Notes: a model not told the origin generated them from the letters alone. DNA of 64,000 bases from VRUE01 sp963728835 (GCA_963728835.1 CAVSKZ010000002.1:124001-188000), one strand, 5' to 3'. Numbered from the stretch's first letter, positions 17,801-25,672 are shown. Translations and numbers: made by a program.

Positions 17801-18440
17801 CTAGGCGGAAACGCGGTACTTGAGGTGCGTGACGTCGGGGCCCTCGACGACCCCGGCCGGCTCGAGGCCGACCCCGGCGACGTTCTCGAAGAAGCGCCTG
17901 CCACCGCCGAGCAGCACGGGCACGACGTTGAGCCTGCACTTCGTCGAGCAAATCGGCCGCGAGGTACTGCTGGGCGACGTCGGCACCGCCGCCGAGGGAG
18001 ACGTCCTTGCCGCCCGCCGCCTCCCTGGCCTGCGCGAGCGCCGACTCGATCCCGTCGGTGACGAAGGTGAAGGTCGTGCCGCCCTCCATCTCCAGCGGCT
18101 CCCGCGCATGGTGGGTTAGGACGAATACCGGAGTGTGGAACGGCGGTTCCTCGCCCCACCACCCGTTCCAGGGCTCCTCGCCCCACGGTCCCGGCCCGCC
18201 GCCGAACATGTTGCGGCCCATCACGGTGGCGCCGACGTTCTCGATCGCCTCTTCGAGGACCGCGCTGCTCGCGTTGGTCTCGCCGCCCTCGCGCCCGTGC
18301 GAGCGGCGCCACACCTCCAGCTTCACAACCCACTCGTGCAGCTGCTCGCCGCCTTCCCCCAGCGGGTCCTCGACGCTCGGGTTCGGCCCGGCGACGAAGC
18401 CGTCGAGCGAGGTCGAGATCTGGAACTTGAACCGGCTCAT
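17801..18440 (-). pseudogene. Dihydrofolate reductase family protein (RibD C-terminal-like), interrupted by one frameshift
   Basis: The N-terminal frame (from ATG 18440) reads as a RibD-C/YwjB-like reductase with ISTSLDGFVAGPN, VMGRNMFGGG and KDVSLGGGADVAQQYL. At about 17933 the frame is lost after LLDEVQ, and the remaining conserved end (LNVVPVLLGGGRRFF to stop 17801) is in the next frame. Removing one C from the CC at 17933-17934 restores a continuous protein of about 212 residues. Either the gene is freshly broken or the assembly has an extra base. These proteins bind NADPH; their substrates are mostly unknown. Confidence 0.85.
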
Positions 18441-18471
18441 AGCTGGACGACGATGTTACGCGGGCCCGGCT

Positions 18472-18762
18472 TCAGGCAGCGGGGGCGGGCGGCTGTTGCC
18501 CCTCGAAGAGGTTGCCGGCGCGGATCCGCGCGGCCATGTCCTTCGATTCTTCGCGGTAGGCGCTGCCGTCCTCGAACTCGATCGTCGGGTACTTGTGCTG
18601 GCCCGAGATCCGCTCGAGGTCCTTGCGCTTGCTCGGCCGCAACGGCCCCTTGACCACCTCGTACTCGATCCCCTGCTCGTCGAGGGCCTTCTGAACCCGC
18701 GCGCACGGGTGCGCGTCCACCTTGGCCCACATGGCCGAGCAGCGATGGAGCTTGACCGCCAT
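18472..18762 (-). CDS. Glutaredoxin / GST N-terminal-like thioredoxin-fold protein
   Basis: The 96-residue protein has the order strand-helix-strand (VKLHRCSAM, CARVQKALDEQGIEYEVV), a cis-Pro element in HKYPTIEFEDG and a final helix starting REESKDMA. This is the GST-N/glutaredoxin fold. The usual CxxC redox pair is not present at the N terminus (RCSAMW), so a thiol-disulfide role is doubtful. Confidence 0.75.
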   Translation of the reverse strand: MAVKLHRCSAMWAKVDAHPCARVQKALDEQGIEYEVVKGPLRPSKRKDLERISGQHKYPTIEFEDGSAYREESKDMAARIRAGNLFEGQQPPAPAA

Positions 18763-18801
18763 TGCGGGAGCCTATCCACTTTGGAATACTCGGTGCAAGG
18801 A

Positions 18802-20136
18802 ATGAGACCCGCTGGCCTACCGCCCGGTCCCCCCTACCCCTCGGTTCTGCAGGCCGTCGGCTTCTGGACGCGCCCCTTCGCGTTCCTGCGGCAGTGCCGC
18901 GAGCGCTACGGCAAGCGCTTCACGATCAAGCTGCCGGGGGCGCCGCCGTTCGTGATGCTGACCGACCCGGCAGAGGTGAAGGAGGTCTTCACCGCCCCGC
19001 CCGACGTGCTGCGGCCGGGCGAGGGGGCCCGCGTGCTCGAACCCGTGGTCGGCGCCAACTCGGTCCTCCTGCTCGACGAAGGGGCGCACATGGAGCAGCG
19101 CAAACTGATGCTGCCGGCGTTCCATGGCGAGCGGATGGAGCGGCTCACGGGCCTGATGGAGGAGGTGACGGCCGAAGAGCTGGCCGGCCTGCCGAGGGAC
19201 TCGGCGGTCGAGCTGCACCCGCGGATGCAGGAGCTCACCCTGAAGATCATCCTCCGCGCCGTCTTCGGCCTCGATCCGGGCGCCCGCTTCGACGCGATCC
19301 GGGAGCGACTGCAGGAGATGCTCGCCTTCGGCGACCGGCCGATCAGCCTTACCCCGCCGCCAAAAGACAGCGTCGTCGCGCGGGTCCTCGAACGGGTCGG
19401 CCCGTTTGCGCACTTCGTCCGCACCCAGGCGGAAGTCGACGAGCTGATCTTCGAGCTGGTCGCGGAGCGGCGCCGCGAGGGCGCCGATCGCGACGACGTG
19501 CTGGCGATGCTGCTCGAGGCCCGGCACGAGGACGGTTCGCCGATGAGCGAGCAGGAGATCCGCGACGAGCTGATGACGCTCCTCGTCGCCGGCCACGAGA
19601 CGACCGCGACGACGCTGGCCTGGGCCTTCGAGCGCCTGGCGCAGGACTCGAGGGTGCTGGCCCGCCTGGTCGAGGCGGTGGAGGGCGAGGACGACGCCTA
19701 CGTCACGGCGACGATCCAGGAGACGCTGCGGATCCGGCCGGTGCTGCCGAACGTCGCGCCCCGCCTCGTCGTCCAGCCGATCGAGGTCGGCGGCTGGTCC
19801 TACCCGCCCGGCTGCAGCCTCGTCCTCAACGGCTACCTGCTCCACCACGACCCCGACATCTACCCCGACCCCTCCGCCTTCCGCCCGGAGCGCTTCCTCG
19901 ACGAGCCCCCCGGCACCTACACCTGGATCCCCTTCGGCGGCGGCCGCCGCCGCTGCCTGGGCGCCAGCTTCGCAATGCTCGAGATGAAAATCGTCCTGCG
20001 CCAGGCCCTGAGCACGCTGACGGTCGAGCCTTCCAATGAGCCCGAGGTCGCCAGGCGACGAAACATCACGGTCAGGCCCTCGGGCGGTGCCCGCGCGGTG
20101 CTGTCGGAGCGCCGGCGCGCGGCTGCGACTGCGTAG
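18802..20136 (+). CDS. Cytochrome P450
   Basis: The 444-residue protein has the I-helix motif AGHETTA (about 263), the K-helix ETLRIRP and the heme-binding loop FGGGRRRCLG with the axial Cys at about 385. It has the proline-rich N-terminal LPPGPPYPS but no membrane anchor. Start at ATG 18802 with an AAGGA site. It probably hydroxylates a lipid or other hydrophobic compound, using electrons from a ferredoxin (one is encoded at 47870). It is paralogous to the P450 at 28482. Confidence 0.94.
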   Translation: MRPAGLPPGPPYPSVLQAVGFWTRPFAFLRQCRERYGKRFTIKLPGAPPFVMLTDPAEVKEVFTAPPDVLRPGEGARVLEPVVGANSVLLLDEGAHMEQRKLMLPAFHGERMERLTGLMEEVTAEELAGLPRDSAVELHPRMQELTLKIILRAVFGLDPGARFDAIRERLQEMLAFGDRPISLTPPPKDSVVARVLERVGPFAHFVRTQAEVDELIFELVAERRREGADRDDVLAMLLEARHEDGSPMSEQEIRDELMTLLVAGHETTATTLAWAFERLAQDSRVLARLVEAVEGEDDAYVTATIQETLRIRPVLPNVAPRLVVQPIEVGGWSYPPGCSLVLNGYLLHHDPDIYPDPSAFRPERFLDEPPGTYTWIPFGGGRRRCLGASFAMLEMKIVLRQALSTLTVEPSNEPEVARRRNITVRPSGGARAVLSERRRAAATA

Positions 20137-20228
20137 CGCAGTTCGGCAATCAGCAGATCATTCGTTTAGACGATTAAACGTTCAATCGTCTATTCGCATG
20201 ATCGTCTATCCGCGCATCCAGCTAAAAA

Positions 20229-20270
20229 CGCGCCTGACAGGATTCGAACCTGTGACCTTCGGTTTCGTAG
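20229..20270 (-). tRNA. 3' half of a split tRNA-Arg(ACG): left boundary of the island
   Basis: Read on the minus strand, this 42-base piece runs from the anticodon loop (ctacgaa) through the T-arm (ggttcgaatcc) to the acceptor 3' strand and discriminator. Joined at the shared ttcgtag with the 5' half at 25582-25620 it gives a perfect 74-base tRNA whose acceptor (GCGCCTG/CAGGCGC) and anticodon stems pair fully. To the right of the loop the tRNA sequence stops abruptly. Two imperfect copies of a direct repeat (about 20278 and 20339, gctggatcggctgga-like) follow, as near integrase attachment sites. Confidence 0.85.
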
Positions 20271-20397
20271 CCCGAGCCGCTGGATCGGCTGGACTACGTG
20301 GAGCTAGGTTTTAAGCGGTTTTCGGCGGATCGAGTCCCGCTGGGATCGGCTGGAATCTGTGGGGCATGTTGCCCCATTCGTTGTCCCAGAGGCGTGG

Positions 20398-20625
20398 TCA
20401 GCGAGTCGCAGCTTCGGGCATTAGGACGCGAGTGCTGCCGTCCTCGGCAACCAGGACGACAGGAAGACCTTCGTCGGCCGCCCGCTTGATCTCGTGGCCG
20501 GCCGAGGCGGTGTCGGAGTCGATGAAGGCGGCCCGCTCGGGATAGGGCGAGCGGCCCTCGATCGCGAGGTCGATCGCTTCGTCCATCACCTTGGCGGCGG
20601 GGGATCGTCCGTTGTCGATGCTCAT
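20398..20625 (-). CDS. Small hypothetical protein, second gene of an overlapping pair
   Basis: The 75-residue protein starts MSIDNGRSPAAKVMDEAIDL at an ATG (20625) that overlaps the stop of the upstream gene as ATGA, preceded by a GGAAGAGG site inside that gene. Its C terminus (LPVVLVAEDGSTRVLMPE) is beta-rich. No family is recognised. The size, the overlap and the island location fit a toxin-antitoxin-like pair, but this is inference. Confidence 0.6.
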   Translation of the reverse strand: MSIDNGRSPAAKVMDEAIDLAIEGRSPYPERAAFIDSDTASAGHEIKRAADEGLPVVLVAEDGSTRVLMPEAATR

Positions 20626-20936
20626 TGCCTCTTCCATCCTTCGATCATCTCGCCATAACCGCGCTCGATCTCAGCGATTGCGGCGCGCATTCCTTCTCCA
20701 AGAGTACCGGCATGAAACGGCTCCCCCGGCTGCTTTCCACCGCTCCGCGTGTATCGGTGCATCTCGTTGTGGCCATGAGCGCCGTCATAGACCCGGATCG
20801 TCTCCGTGGACCCGTCGAGCGCCAGCAGCAACAAGACGATGGCGTAGTCGGTGATCTCCCGCCCATCCGTCGTGAACTCGACCCGGAGCAGGGCCCCGAG
20901 AACGTGGTCGAGAACTCGCTGGTAGTAGGCGCTCAT
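20622..20936 (-). CDS. Small hypothetical protein, first gene of an overlapping pair
   Basis: The 104-residue protein has an N-terminal amphipathic helix and strand (RVEFTTDGREITDYAIVLLL) and a C-terminal helical stretch (GMRAAIAEIERGYGEMIEGW). The pattern GREITDYAIVLLLLALDG and a His-rich middle (AHGHNEMHRYT) recall plasmid- or island-borne TA partners with a ferredoxin-like fold, without a specific match. It overlaps the next gene by 4 bases. Confidence 0.6.
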   Translation of the reverse strand: MSAYYQRVLDHVLGALLRVEFTTDGREITDYAIVLLLLALDGSTETIRVYDGAHGHNEMHRYTRSGGKQPGEPFHAGTLGEGMRAAIAEIERGYGEMIEGWKRQ

Positions 20937-21001
20937 GAGTCGCGACCCTCCGGCTCGGTCGACTTGATGCCGCAGGAACTCGCTGGGACCGGCTCAGCCG
21001 A

Positions 21002-21214
21002 TCAAGCGGCCCTGGGAAGGTCGTGGAATCCGGTTCCGGGACGCATCTCCGTATAGGAGTCGAGGGACACAACTACGGCTCGCATCTGCCCGTGCTTGGT
21101 GATGACGAACTTCTCTGCGTCTCCGCTCTCCAGACACTCGACGAGCTTTCCCAGCTCGCGCGTTGCATCCCGAATAGTCCGAAGCTCGTCGTTGGAAACC
21201 TCGACTCTGCCCAT
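21002..21214 (-). CDS. Phd/YefM family antitoxin-like protein
   Basis: The 70-residue protein has the Phd/YefM layout: an N-terminal strand and helix (VEVSNDELRTIRDATRELGKLV) and the strand pair KFVITKHGQMRAVVVSLDSY, the conserved part that binds DNA in this family. The ATG at 21214 has a GGAGGGG site; an upstream in-frame extension to 21283 is unlikely. Antitoxins of this type repress their own operon and neutralise a RelE/Doc-type toxin; no standard toxin is seen next to it, only the two small ORFs downstream. Confidence 0.75.
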   Translation of the reverse strand: MGRVEVSNDELRTIRDATRELGKLVECLESGDAEKFVITKHGQMRAVVVSLDSYTEMRPGTGFHDLPRAA

Positions 21215-21270
21215 TGCCCCTCCGTCGTGGTTGTGGATTGACTTGACAGGTCCGACGTTAATCCCGCGAC

Positions 21271-22068
21271 ATGACGGCTTCACAAGGTGTCAGACAAAGT
21301 GGCAGCCTTTCCGTCCGAGCCATGGAGGAAAGTTCGCGCACAGTCCGCGAACTACTCGAAAGAAAGACACCCGGCATGGCCTTCAAAGACGTCGTTAACG
21401 TTCCCATCACCAAGATCGACACCGTCATCGAGGTCATCTCAAAAGGAGATGGCAGCCACGAGCGAGACCAGGTGATGGTGAGCAGCAATCTCACCCTGGC
21501 CGCCGACATAGACAGCGTGGAGGAGGCGACTCTCCTCCTGCCAATGGCCACCGAGGCGCAGCAGCAGCCGATCGTCCGCTACACCGATGAGCACGTTAAA
21601 GACGGAGTTGTCTTCAAGTTCGACCCGATCGACCGCTCTCTCAATGACCAGGAGTTGATCGAGCGGCTCGAAGCCCTCGGGGACGGAACCGGCAAAGCCG
21701 AGCAGAACAAAGTCGCCACCCAGCTCGACCGCTGCGCAGCGGGGCTCTCCTCGGCGGTGGTCCGCGTGAAGCCAGGACAGCGGAACCTCAGGCTGTTCTA
21801 CGAGATCGCGGCACCGAAAGCCGAAGACGGGGCGTTCGAATTCCAGGTCATTGGCCCCTTGCCATCATTCGTGATCCAGGGTGGCGGCTCCATCAGCCTC
21901 CTGAGCATCCTGCCTCGTACTACGACCGTCGAGAGCGCTGTCGGACTTCAGAACCCCAACGACGAGGGCAGTGCAATCGAAAAGGTGGAACACGACCTCG
22001 CGGGACGCCGGGTGATCGGCTGGTTCTGGCAGGTCGACCCGCTGTTCAAGGTCCGCTATCGCTACTGA
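21271..22068 (+). CDS. Hypothetical island protein
   Basis: The frame of 265 residues has no recognised domain. It is mixed alpha/beta with a hydrophobic-poor N terminus (SSRTVRELLERKTPGMAFKD) and a beta-rich C terminus (FVIQGGGSISLLSILPR, GWFWQVDPLFKVRYRY). It has no signal peptide and no membrane segment. Alternative starts are ATGs at 21322 and 21376. It is divergent from the antitoxin gene with 56 bases between them. Confidence 0.55.
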   Translation: MTASQGVRQSGSLSVRAMEESSRTVRELLERKTPGMAFKDVVNVPITKIDTVIEVISKGDGSHERDQVMVSSNLTLAADIDSVEEATLLLPMATEAQQQPIVRYTDEHVKDGVVFKFDPIDRSLNDQELIERLEALGDGTGKAEQNKVATQLDRCAAGLSSAVVRVKPGQRNLRLFYEIAAPKAEDGAFEFQVIGPLPSFVIQGGGSISLLSILPRTTTVESAVGLQNPNDEGSAIEKVEHDLAGRRVIGWFWQVDPLFKVRYRY

Positions 22069-22125
22069 TATTGCGACTTGTCAGGTCAACTCCCTCGCGG
22101 CCGCTCCCCAAGCGGGTCGCGTCAA

Positions 22126-22172
22126 CGCGCCAGACAGGATTCGAACCTGTGACCCTTGGTTCGCTAGACCGA
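22126..22172 (-). tRNA. Decayed tRNA-Arg fragment inside the island
   Basis: The minus strand carries a T-arm identical to that of the split tRNA-Arg (cacaggttcgaatcctgt), an altered acceptor 3' strand (CTGGCGC) and a mutated anticodon region (ctagcgaacc). The matching 5' half is missing. It looks like an old attachment-site remnant from an earlier integration at the same tRNA. Confidence 0.6.
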
Positions 22173-22198
22173 TCCGGCTTTCGGACAGGCTTGCGCCA

Positions 22199-22807
22199 CT
22201 AGGTCGTAGATGAAGCCTCGACAAGCTCTGTCGCCTCACTCCCAAATGGGGCAATCGGGATCGAAGCGCCCAGCAACTCGGCCGTTCCTGGTCCGTAGCA
22301 ATGTCCAAGCTCTGGCCATAGGTCACGCATGGCCGGACTATTTAAGAAGTAGTTTCGAAGGGCTCCCTTCCACGCTTCGTAGTCCTCGTTCAGCATGTGT
22401 CCATGGCGCCGTGCGCTCGCGACTGAATCCGCTACGTCCATGAGGAGATCAGCTATTGCCAACACACGCCCGCGGTCGGGATCTTCCAATGGCGTTGGGC
22501 TTCCTTCGAAGAAGAACTCACGCATTTCGGGCCATTCGATAAAGACCCGGTCAACTCCCATGATGGATTCCATAAGTTGAAGATCCAGCGACGCTTGCTC
22601 AAGCGAAGTCGTGCGCCGGTTCTGTTCATTGGCAAGCGTGAGCTGTTCGCGCAACCAGCGAGTCTGAAGCCCGGAGAATACAAGCGCTCCGAGGATGCCC
22701 GCCGTTCCCACAACTGTGCAGGCGGCAACCACGCTGTCGGTCGAAATGGCGGCGATCACGTTCGGCAAGCAACCTACATGGCTGGTCACTACGACTTGCT
22801 GCAACAA
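22199..22807 (-). CDS. Hypothetical protein with one N-terminal membrane segment
   Basis: The protein of up to 202 residues has a hydrophobic segment (SVVAACTVVGTAGILGALVFSGL) followed by a coiled-coil-like stretch (REQLTLANEQNRRTTSLEQA) and a helical domain (EWPEMREFFFEG, LAIADLLMDVADSVASARRHG). This layout matches small membrane proteins with a DUF4760-like cytosolic part, often found in islands and defence loci. The start is uncertain: TTG 22807, or GTG 22759 just before the hydrophobic segment. Confidence 0.6.
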   Translation of the reverse strand: MLQQVVVTSHVGCLPNVIAAISTDSVVAACTVVGTAGILGALVFSGLQTRWLREQLTLANEQNRRTTSLEQASLDLQLMESIMGVDRVFIEWPEMREFFFEGSPTPLEDPDRGRVLAIADLLMDVADSVASARRHGHMLNEDYEAWKGALRNYFLNSPAMRDLWPELGHCYGPGTAELLGASIPIAPFGSEATELVEASSTT

Positions 22808-22858
22808 CGGGACGGGTACCCGGGGCGAGCGACCTCATAGTTGCAGATGAAAAGCTAA

Positions 22859-22932
22859 CGCGCCCGACAGGATTCGAACCTGTGACCTTTGGTTTCGTAG
22901 ACCAACGCTCTATCCAACTGAGCTACGGGCGC
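22859..22932 (-). tRNA. tRNA-Arg(ACG), complete
   Basis: A 74-base cloverleaf reads on the minus strand: acceptor GCGCCCG/CGGGCGC, D-arm GCTCAGTTGGATAGAGC, anticodon loop CTACGAA (anticodon ACG), T-arm ACAGGTTCGAATCCTGT. It differs from the split tRNA-Arg by compensated pairs in the acceptor and anticodon stems, so it is a distinct gene copy rather than a product of simple recombination. ACG, with A34 edited to inosine, reads CGU/CGC/CGA. Confidence 0.95.
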
Positions 22933-23446
22933 TTGTCCTGCAAATGGTGGATCTTGGCATTCTTGCCGAGGTAGCTCCGAGAGAGTCTGCCCCGATCTGC
23001 CCTTCCGTGCCCCTCGGGCACGGCCACAATGCAGAATCGAGATTCTAGGCTAGGTGGCTCGGCGAAGCGCCAGCGCCGCCCTGCCGATCCGCCCACGCCC
23101 CAGGGGCTACGCCCAGGAAAGACCCGGCAATACCGCAAGCGAGCCGCATATCTGGCCTGCGCTGTGGAAGTGGCCCGACTCGTATGGCGGCCTTTGGCCG
23201 TTGCTAGCAGACGGTCGCAGACTCGCTGAACGTCGCCGCTCCACGGCGCCCGATGCGTGGCAAGGCACGCGAGCGAGCATTTCTCGGTCCAGCAATCAGG
23301 GGGCGAGCAGGTGAGGCGTCGGACTAGACGTAGCGCCTCATGTCGGCCTTTTACCTGTCTGGATTCTGCGCTGGGCCTTCTAGCCGGGACCGAATCCCGA
23401 AACGTCTCCGTCCACCATCAGGTAAGCCTGGAATAAAGTGGTGGGC
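22933..23446. other. Non-coding stretch of about 510 bases in the island
   Basis: No convincing gene is seen. An 8-bp perfect hairpin ccgtgccc/gggcacgg lies at 23005-23023, upstream of the tRNA-Arg. The short open frames on both strands have no ribosome sites or domain-like composition. Confidence 0.5.
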
Positions 23447-23677
23447 ATGCCCAAGCTCTTGGCGACACTCACCATTCTGATGGTGCTTGCGTCCGCCGCC
23501 ATCGGCTGCGGTAGCGACGAAAGTGGGGGCAACGGCGGCAGCGGCGTCGCTGGCTGTCTTAGCTCCGAAGAAGTCCAGGAGGAAGTTGACCGCATCGCTG
23601 AAGGGATTGAGTCCTCGTCTGAGGATGTCGAAGCGAAGCAGCAGGCAATCCAAGCCGTCGAATCCGAAGCCTGCTGA
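23447..23677 (+). CDS. Small predicted lipoprotein
   Basis: The 76-residue protein begins MPKLLATLTILMVLASAAIGC, a signal peptide ending in a lipobox Cys (residue 21), then a Gly/Ser linker, a CLSSEEVQEEVDRIAEG helix and a final Cys. The mature part is a short helical domain with two Cys residues that could form a disulfide. I use ATG 23447 rather than GTG 23438. Function unknown. Confidence 0.65.
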   Translation: MPKLLATLTILMVLASAAIGCGSDESGGNGGSGVAGCLSSEEVQEEVDRIAEGIESSSEDVEAKQQAIQAVESEAC

Positions 23678-23853
23678 CGCCTGGCCAATTGCGGGTCTGG
23701 TCCCTCTCTCCACAGGGTGCGGACCATCAAAAAGCCAGCCTCGACCTGCCTCCCCCTGCTCGACTACCGTGTGTTCGCCTGACTGGGCGCCGGCCGCCAT
23801 CCACAGCCCACCAGTAGGTGCCGTTCGCCCTTGAGAGAGAGGCTGGGTGCGGT

Positions 23854-24999
23854 CTATCCGATCTCTGGCGCTGGCAGAGCAGAGCGGATCCGAGCGCTAA
23901 GTACCCGGCGTCCTGCATTACTTGAGAAGGAGCCCGCCGCACCCTCAGGCCCAGCACGCCAAAAGTCTGGACCGGAGACAATGTTCTCATCGGCCGTCGT
24001 CTCTTGCAGATTGGCCAAGGGTTCCCGCAAGATATCCGCGTATGAGTCGGGATCAACTAGCGAGCTTCCTACTGATCGCAGGTACTCGATGAGGGGGATG
24101 AGAACAAGGTGCATGACCTGTACACCGGTGACCTTTTGCAGCGTGTAATCCGTTGGATCGTGAAATGCCTCTGGCAAGACCTCCCGAAGCCCTCGCCAAT
24201 ACGCGTCCAGAATCTGCAATTGATTCTCGACGGAGAGCGCCCCGAAATATGGGGCTGCTAGCAATGCCTTTAGCGAATTAACCATCCCCGAATTGTTGAT
24301 CGTCGTTCCACTCTTCGGTTCACTTGGGAAGCGAATTCGACTTCGCCAGATCTCCGTTTTCGCCAATTTCTCGCATAGTCGCTCGCCATCCACCTTCCAC
24401 GACTGACCGCTCTCGACAATCCCCTTCATTACCGTCGGATCGCTCTCAGCCCGCTGTTTCAAGAGGTCGAAGGCGAGGTCCGTTCTAACGGATTTTGCGG
24501 TGCTATTGACGATGTAGAACTGCTCCAGCTCCTCCTCCGGGTCCGCGCCGAGCATGCACGCAAATGGAATCTGGAACCCTCCCCAATCCTCCTCATTGGA
24601 TTCGATCAGACGGCTGAGTGCCGCCACCCGGTGTTGGCCGTCAACCACGTACAAGGGTGAGGCCCCAGGAGCAAACAACTGCTGATTTGCCTCTTCAATT
24701 AGATGGAGGTCGGGATCAAAATCGCGAAGGTTTAGCAGGACGGCCGTAGGTAGATCAACGCGGTTGCTCAGAAGATCCGAAACGAGCTTGTTAACACGCG
24801 CCTTCGATACATCTCGCTGGTAGCCAGTCTGGCTTCGATGATCTCGACGCGGGATTTGGAACCTTCGAGTTACTGCTCTTGCAGTTATTACGCCAACAGC
24901 GAGAGATGTGCCCTTCCGGCGCGTTTTCGCAAGGGCGACGGGAAAGCGCTCATCTTCCTCTACAGCGATCGTGGCGAGTTGTCCGTCGTTGGCTTCCAT
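23854..24999 (-). CDS. DGQHR domain-containing protein (ParB/DndB-like fold)
   Basis: The 381-residue protein has the diagnostic motif VVDGQHRVAAL at about residue 118, preceded by YQRDVSKARVNKLVSDLL and followed by FYIVNSTAKSVRTDLAFDLL, as in DGQHR proteins. This fold is related to ParB/sulfiredoxin. Family members include DndB, the regulator of DNA phosphorothioation, and many stand-alone island proteins of unknown activity. No dnd or ssp genes are in the window. I use ATG 24999; the TTG at 25041 lies inside the repeat array at 25030-25078. Base composition is clearly lower in GC than its surroundings, consistent with transfer. Confidence 0.85.
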   Translation of the reverse strand: MEANDGQLATIAVEEDERFPVALAKTRRKGTSLAVGVITARAVTRRFQIPRRDHRSQTGYQRDVSKARVNKLVSDLLSNRVDLPTAVLLNLRDFDPDLHLIEEANQQLFAPGASPLYVVDGQHRVAALSRLIESNEEDWGGFQIPFACMLGADPEEELEQFYIVNSTAKSVRTDLAFDLLKQRAESDPTVMKGIVESGQSWKVDGERLCEKLAKTEIWRSRIRFPSEPKSGTTINNSGMVNSLKALLAAPYFGALSVENQLQILDAYWRGLREVLPEAFHDPTDYTLQKVTGVQVMHLVLIPLIEYLRSVGSSLVDPDSYADILREPLANLQETTADENIVSGPDFWRAGPEGAAGSFSSNAGRRVLSARIRSALPAPEIG

Positions 25000-25029
25000 G
25001 ATTCTGCGCTGTAGCTTACCAGCGTTGCG

Positions 25030-25078
25030 TGGATCCGTCAAAATGGATCCATGAGACTGGATCCGCTACAATGGATCC
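25030..25078. repeat. Four tggatcc repeats with exact 14-bp spacing
   Basis: The heptamer tggatcc starts at 25030, 25044, 25058 and 25072, a strict 14-base period, with non-conserved 7-base spacers. It lies between the DGQHR gene (minus) and the DUF1508 gene (plus). This is the layout of an iterated operator for a multimeric regulator, or of iterons. Confidence 0.85.
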
Positions 25079-25105
25079 AACTACCACACGAAAGGGGGTG
25101 ATTTT

Positions 25106-25276
25106 ATGTCGAAGTTCTCCATATACCAAGACCGCGCTGGCAAGTACCGCTGGCGTCTCGTCGCCAGCAACGGCGAGAAAGTGGCCTCGTCCGGCGAGGC
25201 TTTTGCGTCGCGCGCAAACGCCACAAGGGCGACCCGCGACGTCAAGCGCAACGCAGCCAGTGCGACGACCCCCTGA
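25106..25276 (+). CDS. DUF1508 (YegP-like) protein
   Basis: The 56-residue protein reads as one DUF1508 unit: MSKFSIYQDRAGKYRWRLVA, then SNGEKVASSGEAFASRANATRA. Such proteins form a small beta-alpha fold, often dimeric, of unknown function. It has an excellent ribosome site (agggggtga) 6 bases before the ATG. It is divergent from the DGQHR gene, sharing the tggatcc array, and is followed by a terminator-like hairpin at 25352. Confidence 0.85.
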   Translation: MSKFSIYQDRAGKYRWRLVASNGEKVASSGEAFASRANATRATRDVKRNAASATTP

Positions 25277-25351
25277 GTTGAGGGGATACACACGGCATTT
25301 GCCTCTCCACGGGCTAAGGCCGTAAGTCGTCGTAGGTATCGATCAGGATTG

Positions 25352-25371
25352 CACCCCGCCTCGGCGGGGTG
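25352..25371 (+). terminator. Stem-loop downstream of the DUF1508 gene
   Basis: caccccgcctcggcggggtg forms a 7-9 bp GC stem followed by a mildly T-rich stretch (ttcctgtcttt). It lies 75 bases after the DUF1508 stop and probably ends its transcript. Confidence 0.65.
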
Positions 25372-25581
25372 TTCCTGTCTTTGGGACTTTAGCCTATCCG
25401 TGAGATCCGCCTAGATTGAAAGGGCTTCTGCCCCGATTCGGCCTTTCCAAGAAGGGCAAAGCCGGGAGAACATCGGTGTCGTGCGGGTTGCTCCGGTCCA
25501 ATGCGAAAGCCGCCGACAAGCAGGTCTTTTCAACCGGAAACCGCGCTGGAATGAAGGATGGCCCGCCACAGCCGGAGCGTC

Positions 25582-25620
25582 TTCGTAGACCGACGCTCTA
25601 TCCAACTGAGCTACAGGCGC
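25582..25620 (-). tRNA. 5' half of the split tRNA-Arg(ACG): right boundary of the island
   Basis: Read on the minus strand this is GCGCCTGTAGCTCAGTTGGA and onward to the anticodon loop CTACGAA. After the loop the sequence departs from tRNA. It complements the 3' half at 20229-20270 exactly, sharing only the 7 bases ttcgtag, so about 5.3 kb has been inserted at the anticodon loop. Confidence 0.85.
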
Positions 25621-25672
25621 GGGTTGCCGGGGGAGAGCCCGGAGGGGCGATTCTAGGGACTTGGGGGCGTGG

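Noticed and set aside
22923..23314. Short open frames between tRNA-Arg and the lipoprotein gene
   Set aside because: They have no ribosome site, contain Arg/Pro-rich random composition and overlap each other on opposite strands.
23854..24999. Complete DNA phosphorothioation system
   Set aside because: Only the DGQHR-domain protein is present; dndC/D/E- or ssp-like genes are missing.
20229..25620. Prophage or integrative element with integrase
   Set aside because: The tRNA-split boundary is clear, but no integrase, excisionase, replication or phage structural gene is encoded inside.
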